Below, one piece after another: positions 7,978 to 15,340 of a stretch of DNA of 19,788 nucleotides (position 1 is its first letter; every line of letters begins with the position of its first letter). The DNA comes from an uncultured bacterium. GTDB lineage: Bacteria > Bacillota_I > Bacilli_A > RF39 > UBA660. Both the position numbers and the translations under genes were made by a program. The stretch covers positions 1-19,788 of the forward strand of contig CASEKZ010000072.1 of the NCBI GenBank assembly GCA_949288625.1, read 5' to 3'. The notes under the pieces are model-generated. The model worked only from the letters and a program-made list of their open reading frames with translations, was not told where the DNA came from and made no database searches.

Positions 7978-8144
7978 AATAAAAAAACGTTTTTAGTAAT
8001 TAATAACTTAGTTGTTTGTGACAAAAAAATAAAACTATAACAAATATTACGTATGATTTGAAAACAGTATTAGACAAATTTAGTACAAGAAAAGTAAACT
8101 GGCGTAAGTAATTCATGTATTTTGTTTTATTTTACATTAAAAAA

Positions 8145-8153
8145 TGGTATAAT
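8145..8153 (+). promoter_or_regulatory. Extended -10 promoter for the hydrolase-murF-ddl operon
   Basis: TG (8145-8146), one base, then TATAAT (8148-8153); the -35 region is poor (TTTTAT-like). The 190 bases between the leuS terminator and this site hold no convincing gene. A weaker promoter-like pair (TTGTTT and TATAAC, 18 apart, around 8010-8040) lies further up. Confidence 0.65.
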
Positions 8154-8194
8154 ATGTAAAGAAGATTTATCCATAATAGAAATAGGTGATTAAC

Positions 8195-8917
8195 TTGAAC
8201 GTAAACGGAATTGATATTAATTATATAGATTTTGGTAATAAGAAAAAAGATGCAATTGTTTTACTTCATGGATGGGGACAAAATATTTCCATGATGCAAA
8301 TGTTAGGTGAACCATTTAAAAAAGATTATCGAATAATCGCAATAGACTTTCCGGGTTTTGGAAGAAGTGAGGAACCAAAAGAAGTAATTGGTGTTGATGG
8401 ATATACTAAAATAGTTGAGAAATTACTTAATAAGTTGAACGTTAAAAACCCAATATTAATTGGACATTCTTTTGGTGGAAGAGTATCCGTTAAGTTTGCA
8501 TCTAGAAATGATGTTAAAAAACTAATATTACTTTCTCCCGCGTTAAGAGGTCATGATAAAAAAGGCTTAAAAACTAAAGTTTTAAAGTTTTTAAAGACGA
8601 TACCAGGAATTAAGAATTTAGAAGGTTGGGCTAAAAATCATATTGGATCACGTGATTATAAGGCTGCAAGTCCAGTCATGAAACAGGTTTTAGTAAAGAC
8701 TGTTAATGAGGATTTATCAGAGGATGCAAAAAAAATAAAAGTTCCAACGATTTTGATATATGGTGATTTAGATAGTGAAGTGCCAGAAGAAGACACGAAG
8801 GAATACGAAAGATTAATTCCTGATTGTGGATTAATATTATATGATGGTTGTACTCATTTTGCATACTTAGAAAGGTTGAGTCAAACCATAAGTATAATTA
8901 GAAATTTTATAAAGTAA
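8195..8917 (+). CDS. Alpha/beta hydrolase
   Basis: 240 residues from the TTG at 8195, chosen because AGGTGA (8184-8189) lies 5 bases ahead; the GTG at 8186 is part of that ribosome binding site. Fold landmarks are HGWGQ (25-29, oxyanion hole), the nucleophile elbow G90-H91-S92-F93-G94-G95, the acid in YGDLDSEVP (D193), and H221 near the end, so the Ser-Asp-His triad is complete. A short lid region lies at about 118-165. No signal peptide or membrane segment is seen, so it acts in the cytoplasm. The substrate cannot be read from the sequence. It is the first gene of an operon with murF (13 bases later) and ddl, which suggests a role near cell wall precursor or acyl-peptide metabolism, but this is inference from position only. 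Confidence 0.9.
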   Translation: MNVNGIDINYIDFGNKKKDAIVLLHGWGQNISMMQMLGEPFKKDYRIIAIDFPGFGRSEEPKEVIGVDGYTKIVEKLLNKLNVKNPILIGHSFGGRVSVKFASRNDVKKLILLSPALRGHDKKGLKTKVLKFLKTIPGIKNLEGWAKNHIGSRDYKAASPVMKQVLVKTVNEDLSEDAKKIKVPTILIYGDLDSEVPEEDTKEYERLIPDCGLILYDGCTHFAYLERLSQTISIIRNFIK

Positions 8918-8930
8918 GGATGTGTTTTAG

Positions 8931-10523
8931 ATGTTTTATTTAAGTTTAATTCCTTTTGTATTATTATTAATAAATGACTTTAAAAAATCACTTCACATGG
9001 CACAGCAGAATCTTTATAATGATGATAGAAGATTTTTAAAATGGACGATAAAGGATTTTAAAGCGTTTAAAACCCCGCTTAAGTGTTCATTAGTTGTTTT
9101 GGCAACGTATCTTATATTAATTATGTTTAAATTAGATTCAAAAGTTATGACTTCAATATATTTCTTTTTGGTTTGTTTAATAATCTTAATATTAAAAATA
9201 AAAGAAAATAAAAATAGTGACGTTAAAATAGCTCTTAAAGTAACTGCAAGGGTTAAAAGACTTATATTCACAAACGTTGTTTTGTTTATCATATTTTGCA
9301 TAATATTAGTTTACATAAAAAGCATAAACGTTATTTACTTACTTTTATTCGCGTATGATTTACTAATTAATTTTATTCTTATGTTATCTATAATAATTAA
9401 TAAGCCGGTTGAAAAAATGGTTTACTTATCCTTTAAAAGTAAGGCTGTAAAAAAATTAAAAGAAATGAAAAACCTAAAAGTTATTGGAATAACCGGTAGC
9501 TATGGAAAAACTAGTAGCAAAAACATACTAAGTGATATTCTAAACGTTAAATATAACGCTCTTCCTAGTCCAAAAAACTTTAACACGCCATATGGTCTTA
9601 TAATAACGATTAATAATTATTTAGATAAATTTGACGATATTTTAATCGCGGAAATGGGAGCATATAAAGTTGGTGAAATAAAACAGTTATGTGATTTAGT
9701 AAAACCAAAGTATGGTATTTTAACTAAAATAGGTACTGCTCATATTGAAATATTCGGCTCTCAAAAAAACATTCAAAAAGGGAAGTTTGAACTTATTGAA
9801 AGTCTTCCTCATGATGGTATCGGAGTTTTAAATGCTGATGATGAATTACAAGTTAATTACAAATTAAAAAATAGTTGTAAAATAATTTGGGTAGGCATTG
9901 AAAATAAAAACGCTGATGTGTTGGCAAGTGATATTAAAACCTCTAATAAAGGAACTAGTTTTAAAGTCACGTTTAAAGGTGATAATAAAAAGCATGAGTT
10001 TACAACGAGGTTATTAGGGTATAATAATATATATAATATTTTAGCAGCACTTGCTTTATCAAAGGAATTTGGTTTAACCATAGAACAAATGAAAAAAGCT
10101 GTTTTGGGGGTAAAAAGCGTTGAACATCGTTTAGAATTAAGGGAAAATAAAAATATAACTTACATTGATGATTCTTATAACTCTAATCCAGTAGGCTCTA
10201 AAATGGCGTTGGAAGTGTTAAAAGACATGCCGGGGCTTAGAATCATAATGACCCCAGGAATGGTTGAACTTGGTGATAAGTCTTATGAACTTAATAAAGC
10301 TTTTGGAACTTATATGAAAAACACGACTGATATTGTTATATTAGTTGGTGAAAAAATAACTAAACCAATTAAAGATGTATTAAAAGAAGTTAAGTATAAT
10401 GATAAAAACATATATGTTGTTAAAAGTACCAAGGAAGCTTTTGCACTAGTTAATAGTTTATCCAAGGGAAAAGATACTTACTGTTTAATTGAAAATGATT
10501 TGCCAGATATTTATAATGAATAG
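8931..10523 (+). CDS. murF: MurF-type Mur ligase with an N-terminal membrane domain
   Basis: 530 residues. Residues 1-160 hold about five membrane segments (about 2-17, 50-66, 72-89, 111-129 and 134-156), with QQNLYNDDRRFLKW between the first two. This replaces the soluble N-terminal domain that binds the UDP part of the substrate in classical MurF. The ligase core follows: P-loop G189-S-Y-G-K-T194, the NTPYG block, EMGAYKVGEI, the HIEIFG block, then HRLE and the MurF hallmark DDSYNSNP (usually DxYNANP), and GMVELG. MurF joins D-Ala-D-Ala to the UDP-MurNAc tripeptide using ATP. The neighbour ddl makes D-Ala-D-Ala, supporting this role. I recall membrane-anchored MurF forms from other Bacillota. 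The exact substrate (soluble or lipid-linked) is open. Confidence 0.88.
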   Translation: MFYLSLIPFVLLLINDFKKSLHMAQQNLYNDDRRFLKWTIKDFKAFKTPLKCSLVVLATYLILIMFKLDSKVMTSIYFFLVCLIILILKIKENKNSDVKIALKVTARVKRLIFTNVVLFIIFCIILVYIKSINVIYLLLFAYDLLINFILMLSIIINKPVEKMVYLSFKSKAVKKLKEMKNLKVIGITGSYGKTSSKNILSDILNVKYNALPSPKNFNTPYGLIITINNYLDKFDDILIAEMGAYKVGEIKQLCDLVKPKYGILTKIGTAHIEIFGSQKNIQKGKFELIESLPHDGIGVLNADDELQVNYKLKNSCKIIWVGIENKNADVLASDIKTSNKGTSFKVTFKGDNKKHEFTTRLLGYNNIYNILAALALSKEFGLTIEQMKKAVLGVKSVEHRLELRENKNITYIDDSYNSNPVGSKMALEVLKDMPGLRIIMTPGMVELGDKSYELNKAFGTYMKNTTDIVILVGEKITKPIKDVLKEVKYNDKNIYVVKSTKEAFALVNSLSKGKDTYCLIENDLPDIYNE

Positions 10524-10537
10524 GAGTTGATTTTAAA

Positions 10538-11752
10538 ATGAAAATAAGAGTTGGCGTTTTGTATGGTGGAAAAACAACGGAACACGAAGTTAGTATTATA
10601 ACGGCCGTACAAGCAATGGAATTTTTAAACAAGGATAAATATGACGTTATTCCTATGTATTTAACAAAGGAAAACGAAATGTACACGGGCGAACCCTTAA
10701 AGGAAATGGATGTTTATAAAGAAACGGAGCTTTTAAAACGCTATTGTAAAAACGTTGTGTGTTATAACAAAGATGGAGCATTGGTTCTACAAAATAAAAA
10801 GGGTTTATTTAAAAAAACGATTGCAATAGTTGACATCGTAATTCCTTGCGTTCACGGATATAACATGGAAGATGGTAACGTTCAAGGTATGTTAGAAACT
10901 TATGGTATTCCTTATACTGGTAGTGACATATATGGGTGTACGATTGGTCAAGATAAGGTTTTTCAAAAACAAATCCTAGAGGCAGAAAAAGTGCCAGTTA
11001 CTAAATATACTTGGTTTTATGATAACGAATATTATGAAGATGAGGTCAAGATTTTAGAAAATATTAAAAAACTTGGATACCCAGTAATCGTTAAACCTGC
11101 AAGACAAGGAAGTAGTATTGGTATAAAACTTGCAAACAACGTAGAAGAAGTAAAAGAAGCGATTGAAGATGCAATTAAGTATGATGATAAAATACTAGTT
11201 GAGGAAGTAATAAGTAACATGACCGAGCTTAACTGTAGTGTTTTAGGATCTAATAGTTTTATGGAAACATCTGTGATTGAACAAGTTATGGGAAAAGACG
11301 AAATCTTATCTTTTAATGATAAATATATTGGAAACGGAAGTAAAAAACAAGCCGCTAAGAAGTTTGGAGCATCAAAGGGTATGTTGTCTGCTAATCGTGT
11401 TATTCCAGCAGATATACCAAAGAAATTAGAAAATGAAATAAAAGAAACCTCTAAAAAGGCGTTTAGAGCATTAGGGGCATCTGGTGTTGTAAGAATTGAT
11501 TTCCTATATGATAAAAAATCAAAGAAGTATTATGTAAATGAACTAAACACAATTCCGGGATCACTATCTTTCTATTTATGGACTCCATTAAACAAGGAAT
11601 ATGATGAACTTTTAGACGATATGATTAATATAGCAGTTAAGCGTTATAAAAAGAAACTAAGGAAAACAACGATATTTGAGTCAAATATTTTATCAAATTT
11701 TGATGGCACTAAAGGATCAAAGGGATTAAAGGGAAAATTAAGGCATAAATAA
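10538..11752 (+). CDS. ddl: D-alanine--D-alanine ligase
   Basis: 404 residues, longer than the common 310-370. ATP-grasp enzyme that makes the D-Ala-D-Ala dipeptide for peptidoglycan. Landmarks: GVLYGGKTTEHEVSI at the N-terminus (H16-E17-V18-S19), the ATP-grasp Gly-rich loop PARQGSSIGI, the omega loop around FNDKYIGNGSK with an insert rich in Lys, Gly and Ala, and the metal/ATP site N334-E335-L336-N337-TIPGS. The Tyr of the DKY segment in the omega loop corresponds, by motif position, to the Tyr of D-Ala ligases rather than the Phe of D-Ala-D-Lac (Van) ligases; this is a reading by eye. The last 35 residues are a basic tail (KRYKKKLRK... to GKLRHK) beyond the usual end. AGGAG overlapping the murF stop serves as the ribosome binding site, 11 bases away. 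Confidence 0.96.
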   Translation: MKIRVGVLYGGKTTEHEVSIITAVQAMEFLNKDKYDVIPMYLTKENEMYTGEPLKEMDVYKETELLKRYCKNVVCYNKDGALVLQNKKGLFKKTIAIVDIVIPCVHGYNMEDGNVQGMLETYGIPYTGSDIYGCTIGQDKVFQKQILEAEKVPVTKYTWFYDNEYYEDEVKILENIKKLGYPVIVKPARQGSSIGIKLANNVEEVKEAIEDAIKYDDKILVEEVISNMTELNCSVLGSNSFMETSVIEQVMGKDEILSFNDKYIGNGSKKQAAKKFGASKGMLSANRVIPADIPKKLENEIKETSKKAFRALGASGVVRIDFLYDKKSKKYYVNELNTIPGSLSFYLWTPLNKEYDELLDDMINIAVKRYKKKLRKTTIFESNILSNFDGTKGSKGLKGKLRHK

Positions 11753-11774
11753 AAAACCTGTAAAAAGGTTTTTT
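11751..11774 (+). terminator. Shared terminator of ddl and the convergent small gene
   Basis: Nine-bp stem AAAAAACCT (11751-11759) with AGGTTTTTT (11766-11774), loop GTAAAA. The A-run on one side and the T-run on the other let it work in both directions. The TAA of the minus-strand gene (11773-11775) overlaps its 3' arm. Confidence 0.88.
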
Positions 11775-11934
11775 ATTTGTCTTTTTGAACATTATTATTT
11801 TGATTGTTTTCCATACTATGTTCTTCTACTTGTTCATAGTAATCTTTACCATTTTCCATGGTATTTACCTTTTTTTCGATTGTATTATCGTTTTGTTTGT
11901 TCTTAGAATTTTTTTTCTTTTCTTTGTTTTTCAT
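11773..11934 (-). CDS. Small, highly charged protein (53 residues)
   Basis: Start ATG at 11934-11932 on the minus strand, with AAAGGA 8 bases upstream. Further ATGs in frame (MRIM and earlier) have no site. The protein is nearly all Lys, Asn, Glu, Gln and Asp, with no hydrophobic core, and is likely disordered. The good ribosome binding site and a shared bidirectional terminator right at its stop argue that it is real. The opposite-strand open frame across the same bases is hydrophobic only because of that complement and has no ribosome binding site. I recognise no family. Confidence 0.55.
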   Translation of the reverse strand: MKNKEKKKNSKNKQNDNTIEKKVNTMENGKDYYEQVEEHSMENNQNNNVQKDK

Positions 11935-11992
11935 TATTCTCATCCTTTCTTTAATATGATTATCAAAAAAACAAAAAATATACGAAGTTTTA

Positions 11993-12001
11993 TGATATAA
12001 T
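11993..12001 (+). promoter_or_regulatory. Extended -10 promoter for the gene at 12032
   Basis: TG (11993-11994), one base, then TATAAT (11996-12001); no clear -35. The start codon follows 30 bases later with GGGGTG at 12019-12024. Confidence 0.65.
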
Positions 12002-12031
12002 ATTAACAATTATTTATTGGGGTGTTTTTGC

Positions 12032-12922
12032 ATGAAGATAATAAACTATAATGACAAAGTAAGAAAAAATCTTAGTAGACTTATAAATGAAGCTATGAAA
12101 AAAGATAAAGATTATAAATACGTGAAGTTGTTTTATAGTTTATTTAAAAAAATTAAAAATAATTCTGGTGTTTATGATTATATTTTAGGATTAATTTTTG
12201 AATCAGTTTATTTAGTGACTAATTTTACTTTAATGATGTATCCAGATGATGAGGATTTGCTTAATAGTATTTATTATTTAAAGAGTTTTTCTAGTATCGA
12301 AGAACTAAAAGAAAGTTTAACAATATATGACTTTATAAATTATTTACAAGACGTAGATTATTTTTATACTTCAGATTCTTATTACAAAAAAAGCGTAGTT
12401 GAATCATCATTAAAAGATAAAGATTTTTTAATGAATTTTTTTCCGTGCTTCTTAGTTGATGTGCTTTCATATTTGAATAGGTATGATGCAAGTGAGGTTT
12501 TAGAAGAATATCATGAAAGATTAAAAACCAACGATGAAAACGCTTTTGAAAACGCAGTTATTATGACCATGGAAGACTTAATAAATCTTGAAAAAAAAGA
12601 CTTTGACGCTTATAAATTCGTTGTTTTGGAAATGATAGAGACTTATTATATGTATAAGAAGAGTTTGTTATCATTAGAAGAATCTGATGAAATGGACATT
12701 ATATTAATATCATTGATAGAAGAAGATTTAATTTCTTTAGTATATTTTTCGGTTAATAATATTGCAGTGTTAGAAAGTTTAATAAGCGGTTATTTAAAAT
12801 ATAATTTACTTTCTGAAAAAGAACTAAAAGATATAAAAAAATATTATGATAACGAAAACAACAAAAACAAGTTATTAAAAGTAATTAAAAAAAGTAATAA
12901 TCTTAAAAATACTAAGTCATAG
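12032..12922 (+). CDS. Hypothetical helical protein
   Basis: 296 residues from the ATG at 12032 (GGGGTG 7 bases ahead); the in-frame TTG at 12017 overlaps that site. The sequence is rich in Leu, Glu, Lys, Asp and Tyr, predicted largely helical, and has no signal peptide, no clear membrane segment and no Cys-based motif. Local features include a Tyr-rich part (SIYYLKSF, DYFYTSDSYY) and a Glu/Leu-rich region (SLEESDEMD to LIEEDL). The C-terminus is very Lys/Asn-rich. It has its own promoter and no visible terminator before the tRNA promoter that starts four bases past its stop. I do not recognise a family. Confidence 0.8.
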   Translation: MKIINYNDKVRKNLSRLINEAMKKDKDYKYVKLFYSLFKKIKNNSGVYDYILGLIFESVYLVTNFTLMMYPDDEDLLNSIYYLKSFSSIEELKESLTIYDFINYLQDVDYFYTSDSYYKKSVVESSLKDKDFLMNFFPCFLVDVLSYLNRYDASEVLEEYHERLKTNDENAFENAVIMTMEDLINLEKKDFDAYKFVVLEMIETYYMYKKSLLSLEESDEMDIILISLIEEDLISLVYFSVNNIAVLESLISGYLKYNLLSEKELKDIKKYYDNENNKNKLLKVIKKSNNLKNTKS

Positions 12923-12925
12923 TAC

Positions 12926-12954
12926 TTGACGTTATTTTTTTATTAGTGTAAAAT
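12926..12954 (+). promoter_or_regulatory. Strong promoter of tRNA-Ser
   Basis: TTGACG at 12926-12931, a 17-base spacer and TAAAAT at 12949-12954. The expected start of transcription (about 12961) is just before the tRNA. Confidence 0.85.
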
Positions 12955-12968
12955 TATTTGTGTCAGCT

Positions 12969-13059
12969 GGAGTGATACTCAAGAGGCTGAAGAGGCGCCC
13001 CTGCTAAGGGTGTAGGCTGGGCAACTGGCGCGAGGGTTCAAATCCCTCTCACTCCGCCA
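12969..13059 (+). tRNA. tRNA-Ser (anticodon GCU)
   Basis: Class II tRNA, 91 bases including the encoded CCA (13057-13059). Acceptor stem GGAGTGA (12969-12975) pairs with TCACTCC (13049-13055); discriminator G13056. Anticodon loop CTGCTAA at 13001-13007 gives GCT at 13003-13005, reading AGC and AGU codons. A long variable arm, the serine hallmark, lies between the anticodon stem and the T arm; the T arm is GAGGG-TTCAAAT-CCCTC. It has its own promoter and terminator. Confidence 0.98.
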
Positions 13060-13073
13060 TTATGAATAATGGC
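13056..13073 (+). repeat. Inverted repeat that includes the tRNA 3' end
   Basis: GCCATTAT (13056-13063) and ATAATGGC (13066-13073) form a perfect 8-bp stem with a 2-base spacer. Its first four bases are the discriminator and CCA of tRNA-Ser. It is joined end to end with the terminator hairpin. Confidence 0.8.
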
Positions 13074-13097
13074 TTCCCTCGAGGGAAGTTTTTTTTT
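13073..13097 (+). terminator. Terminator of tRNA-Ser
   Basis: CTTCCCTC (13073-13080) and GAGGGAAG (13081-13088) make a perfect 16-base palindrome, folding as a 6-bp stem with a TCGA loop, followed by nine T. Confidence 0.92.
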
Positions 13098-13125
13098 ATA
13101 TCAAAATAAAAAGCACGTAATTATT

Positions 13126-13860
13126 TTAATCTTTATATCCAACGCACTTTTTAAATAGGTTAATATCAATTTTATTGTATAAAACATCAAATACTTTAGG
13201 TGATAATATTAGTTTTGATACAAGTGGTAAGAAAATACTACAAACATATACAATAACACATATTAAGGTTCCACCTAAAAGACTCATATTATTTTCCATT
13301 ATGTATTCAAATCCATTTGTAAAAATTTGAATAACTAACAACACCAACATAAGTCCAATAATTGGTGATAAGTAATTAAAGAGTGTTCTTATTAAATAAC
13401 TTCCCATGTTACAAATAAAAGCAAAGAAAATTAATAACATTTTAATTATGTAGCACAAGAAGCTTTCTAATAATACTCCTATTACTCCGAGTATTTTTCT
13501 TATTGGTTTATAGTTAGCAAACTTAAGCCAAATTTTTAAATATTGCCACTTAGTTAGCATTTCTTCGTGATTATCAGCATCTGTTTTACTTTGCTTTTCG
13601 TAAGCTTTTCTTTGGGTGTATCTATTATAATTTTCTTCCGTTTTCTTTGATAAGTATTCGTCATAATCACGTCTTTTATCAGCGTTTAATAGAACTTCTT
13701 TAGCTTCGTTTATCTTAGCGGATATTAAAACGGCATCATCTGATTTATTAATATCAGGGTGCCATTTTTTCATCTGTTCTTTATAAGCAATTTTTATTTC
13801 TTCTTCGGTTGCGTTTTGTTTAACTCCTAAAAGTTCATAATAATTCATAGTACCATTCAT
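13126..13860 (-). CDS. J-domain membrane protein
   Basis: 244 residues from the ATG at 13860-13858, with GAGGAT 4-5 bases upstream; the GTG at 13872 overlaps that site. Residues about 5-70 are a J domain (NYYELLGV, HPD at 34-36, then NEAKEVL and KRRDYDEY), which recruits DnaK and stimulates its ATPase. A charged linker (about 70-105) leads to four or so membrane segments (about 113-127, 129-145, 154-172 and 184-207). It lacks the Gly/Phe, Cys-rich and substrate-binding domains of true DnaJ. It is therefore a specialised co-chaperone at the membrane, with the J domain on the inner side. It is divergent from the zinc-ribbon gene at 13981. Client unknown. Confidence 0.9.
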   Translation of the reverse strand: MNGTMNYYELLGVKQNATEEEIKIAYKEQMKKWHPDINKSDDAVLISAKINEAKEVLLNADKRRDYDEYLSKKTEENYNRYTQRKAYEKQSKTDADNHEEMLTKWQYLKIWLKFANYKPIRKILGVIGVLLESFLCYIIKMLLIFFAFICNMGSYLIRTLFNYLSPIIGLMLVLLVIQIFTNGFEYIMENNMSLLGGTLICVIVYVCSIFLPLVSKLILSPKVFDVLYNKIDINLFKKCVGYKD

Positions 13861-13878
13861 ATTTATCCTCACACGAAT

Positions 13879-13907
13879 ATTATATATTAAAATATTTTTT
13901 TTGTAAA
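13879..13907 (-). promoter_or_regulatory. Promoter of the J-domain gene
   Basis: On the minus strand TTTACA (13907-13902), a 17-base spacer and TATAAT (13884-13879). Confidence 0.82.
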
Positions 13908-13944
13908 ATTCATTTTTGTTTCATGTCATAATTAAAAATTAATA

Positions 13945-13953
13945 TGTTATAAT
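13945..13953 (+). promoter_or_regulatory. Extended -10 promoter of the zinc-ribbon gene at 13981
   Basis: TG, one base, then TATAAT (13948-13953); the -35 is poor. It is about 38 bases from the divergent J-domain promoter, so a regulator bound between them could act on both. Confidence 0.65.
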
Positions 13954-13980
13954 TAATGTGTAAAATAAAAGGAGGTAAAT

Positions 13981-15243
13981 ATGAAGTGTGGTTTTTGCGG
14001 TGCTGATAATAATTTGAACGCCAAGTTTTGCATAAGTTGTGGTAAAAAGTTTAAACATCAAAAAAAAGAAGATAATCAAAAAGAAAAAATTTCTATAGAA
14101 AATAGTAAATTTAAACATGGTAAAGGTAAAAAGAAAAAAATAATTATTGGAATTGTTCTTCTTGTTGTTTTATTAGTTTTAGTAGCATTTATCGTGGTAA
14201 TAAAGCTTAATAAAAAACCAATGGATGTTTTTAAAACAACAATGGTTAATATTTATGAAGATTATAATAAAAAAGTAATGGATGATTATGATTCATTTTA
14301 TATGAACCTAGAAATATCACCTGAAATTAATGGTAGTGGAAATATTGATGTTGATGATATGTTCAAAAATTTTTACCTTCAAATAACCGGTGGGATTGAT
14401 TATAAAAACGAAAAATTTACTTATAATTTTATAACCAAATACAAAGATGGCGAACTATTTAACACGGATATACAATATGATGATGAGTTTTATCTAACAC
14501 TAAACAACTTGCTTGATAGGTCAATAATCATAGAAGAAAGTGACTTTTCTGACTTATTTGTTAAAGCTGATTTAAAAAGTACTAAAATCGTTTTGAAAAA
14601 AATAATTGATGCATTTAATGATTCGTTTAAAGAAGAGTACTTTGAAAGTAATAGAGAAAAGATAACTTTTGACGGAAGAGAAATTAATACAAAGGTATCA
14701 ACACTTAACTTAAGTAAGGAAAACGCAAAGGCAATTGATGAAGATGCTTCAAAACGTTTGGCATCTGATGATGAGTTTATAAATGCGTATGCTAACGTAG
14801 TAGGTGATACAAAAGAAAACGTAAAAGATTCTTTAAAAACCGAAGATAGTTACGATTATTATGAAGACACTAAGGTTAAGTTATATACTAGTACTTTAAA
14901 TAGTAATTTACTACGTGCGGAAATAATTGTTGATGATATCATATATCAAATAGATTTATTAGGTAAAAATAATGACGTTTATAAAATAGCTATTATTTAT
15001 GGTGGAATTACAATGACATTTAATTTTAAATGTGACTTTGAGTATGGTAAAAGCATTGATCTAAAAGAAATTAATAATCCAATAACTTTCGAAGAATTTA
15101 CATTAGACATGCTAAATCAAATAACATCTAATATAAAAAATCAAGAAGGATACAAATTACTTGATAATGATGTAACTAACCTAACAATGATGAGTATCGA
15201 AGAGTTGTTATCGCTATTTTTAGGGACAAATTATAAATATTAA
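13981..15243 (+). CDS. Zinc-ribbon, single-pass membrane protein with a large external domain
   Basis: 420 residues, AAAGGAGG 5 bases ahead. Layout is the same as the protein at 2959: an N-terminal zinc ribbon (C3, C6, C17, C20), a Lys-rich linker, one membrane segment at about 54-75, then about 345 residues outside. The external part is Asp/Lys/Asn-rich and begins with an Asp/Tyr-rich segment (VYEDY- and DDYDSFYMN-like). It continues with alternating beta-type patterns (YKNEKFTYNF, DIQYDDEFYLTLNN) reminiscent of a periplasmic-type beta-rich lipoprotein fold. No enzyme motif is seen. It has no partner gene downstream and ends at a terminator. Function unknown; by layout it belongs with the TcaA-like zinc-ribbon proteins. 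Confidence 0.85.
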   Translation: MKCGFCGADNNLNAKFCISCGKKFKHQKKEDNQKEKISIENSKFKHGKGKKKKIIIGIVLLVVLLVLVAFIVVIKLNKKPMDVFKTTMVNIYEDYNKKVMDDYDSFYMNLEISPEINGSGNIDVDDMFKNFYLQITGGIDYKNEKFTYNFITKYKDGELFNTDIQYDDEFYLTLNNLLDRSIIIEESDFSDLFVKADLKSTKIVLKKIIDAFNDSFKEEYFESNREKITFDGREINTKVSTLNLSKENAKAIDEDASKRLASDDEFINAYANVVGDTKENVKDSLKTEDSYDYYEDTKVKLYTSTLNSNLLRAEIIVDDIIYQIDLLGKNNDVYKIAIIYGGITMTFNFKCDFEYGKSIDLKEINNPITFEEFTLDMLNQITSNIKNQEGYKLLDNDVTNLTMMSIEELLSLFLGTNYKY

Positions 15244-15246
15244 TGT

Positions 15247-15281
15247 AAAGTTATGTTTTAAAGCATAGCTTTTTCTTTTTT
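15247..15281 (+). terminator. Terminator after the zinc-ribbon gene at 13981
   Basis: Nine-bp stem with one G-U pair (15247-15255 with 15264-15272), 8-base loop, T-rich tail to 15281. Confidence 0.85.
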
Positions 15282-15293
15282 AATAATTATTAA

Positions 15294-15338
15294 ACACTGG
15301 TTATATTAAAACAATATCATATTATACACTGGTGATAT
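15294..15338 (+). repeat. Direct repeat ahead of cysE
   Basis: ACACTGGTTATAT (15294-15306) and ACACTGGTGATAT (15326-15338) match at 12 of 13 bases, 32 bases apart (about three helical turns). The second copy carries the GGTGAT ribosome binding site of cysE. A possible -10 (TATTATAC around 15320-15327) lies between or on the second copy. Confidence 0.5.
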
Positions 15339-15340
15339 AT

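Noticed and set aside
9014..9301. Minus-strand frame inside murF (and similar shadow frames in leuS, ddl, ABC-F and the YebC gene)
   Set aside because: They lie wholly inside well-identified genes and lack ribosome binding sites.
11785..12000. Hydrophobic plus-strand open frame between ddl and the gene at 12032
   Set aside because: It is the complement of the Lys/Asn-rich small gene, has no ribosome binding site, and overlaps the promoter of the next gene.
12969..13088. tRNA-Ser as an attachment site for a mobile element
   Set aside because: No integrase, no repeated copy of the tRNA 3' end in the window, and ordinary genes on both sides.
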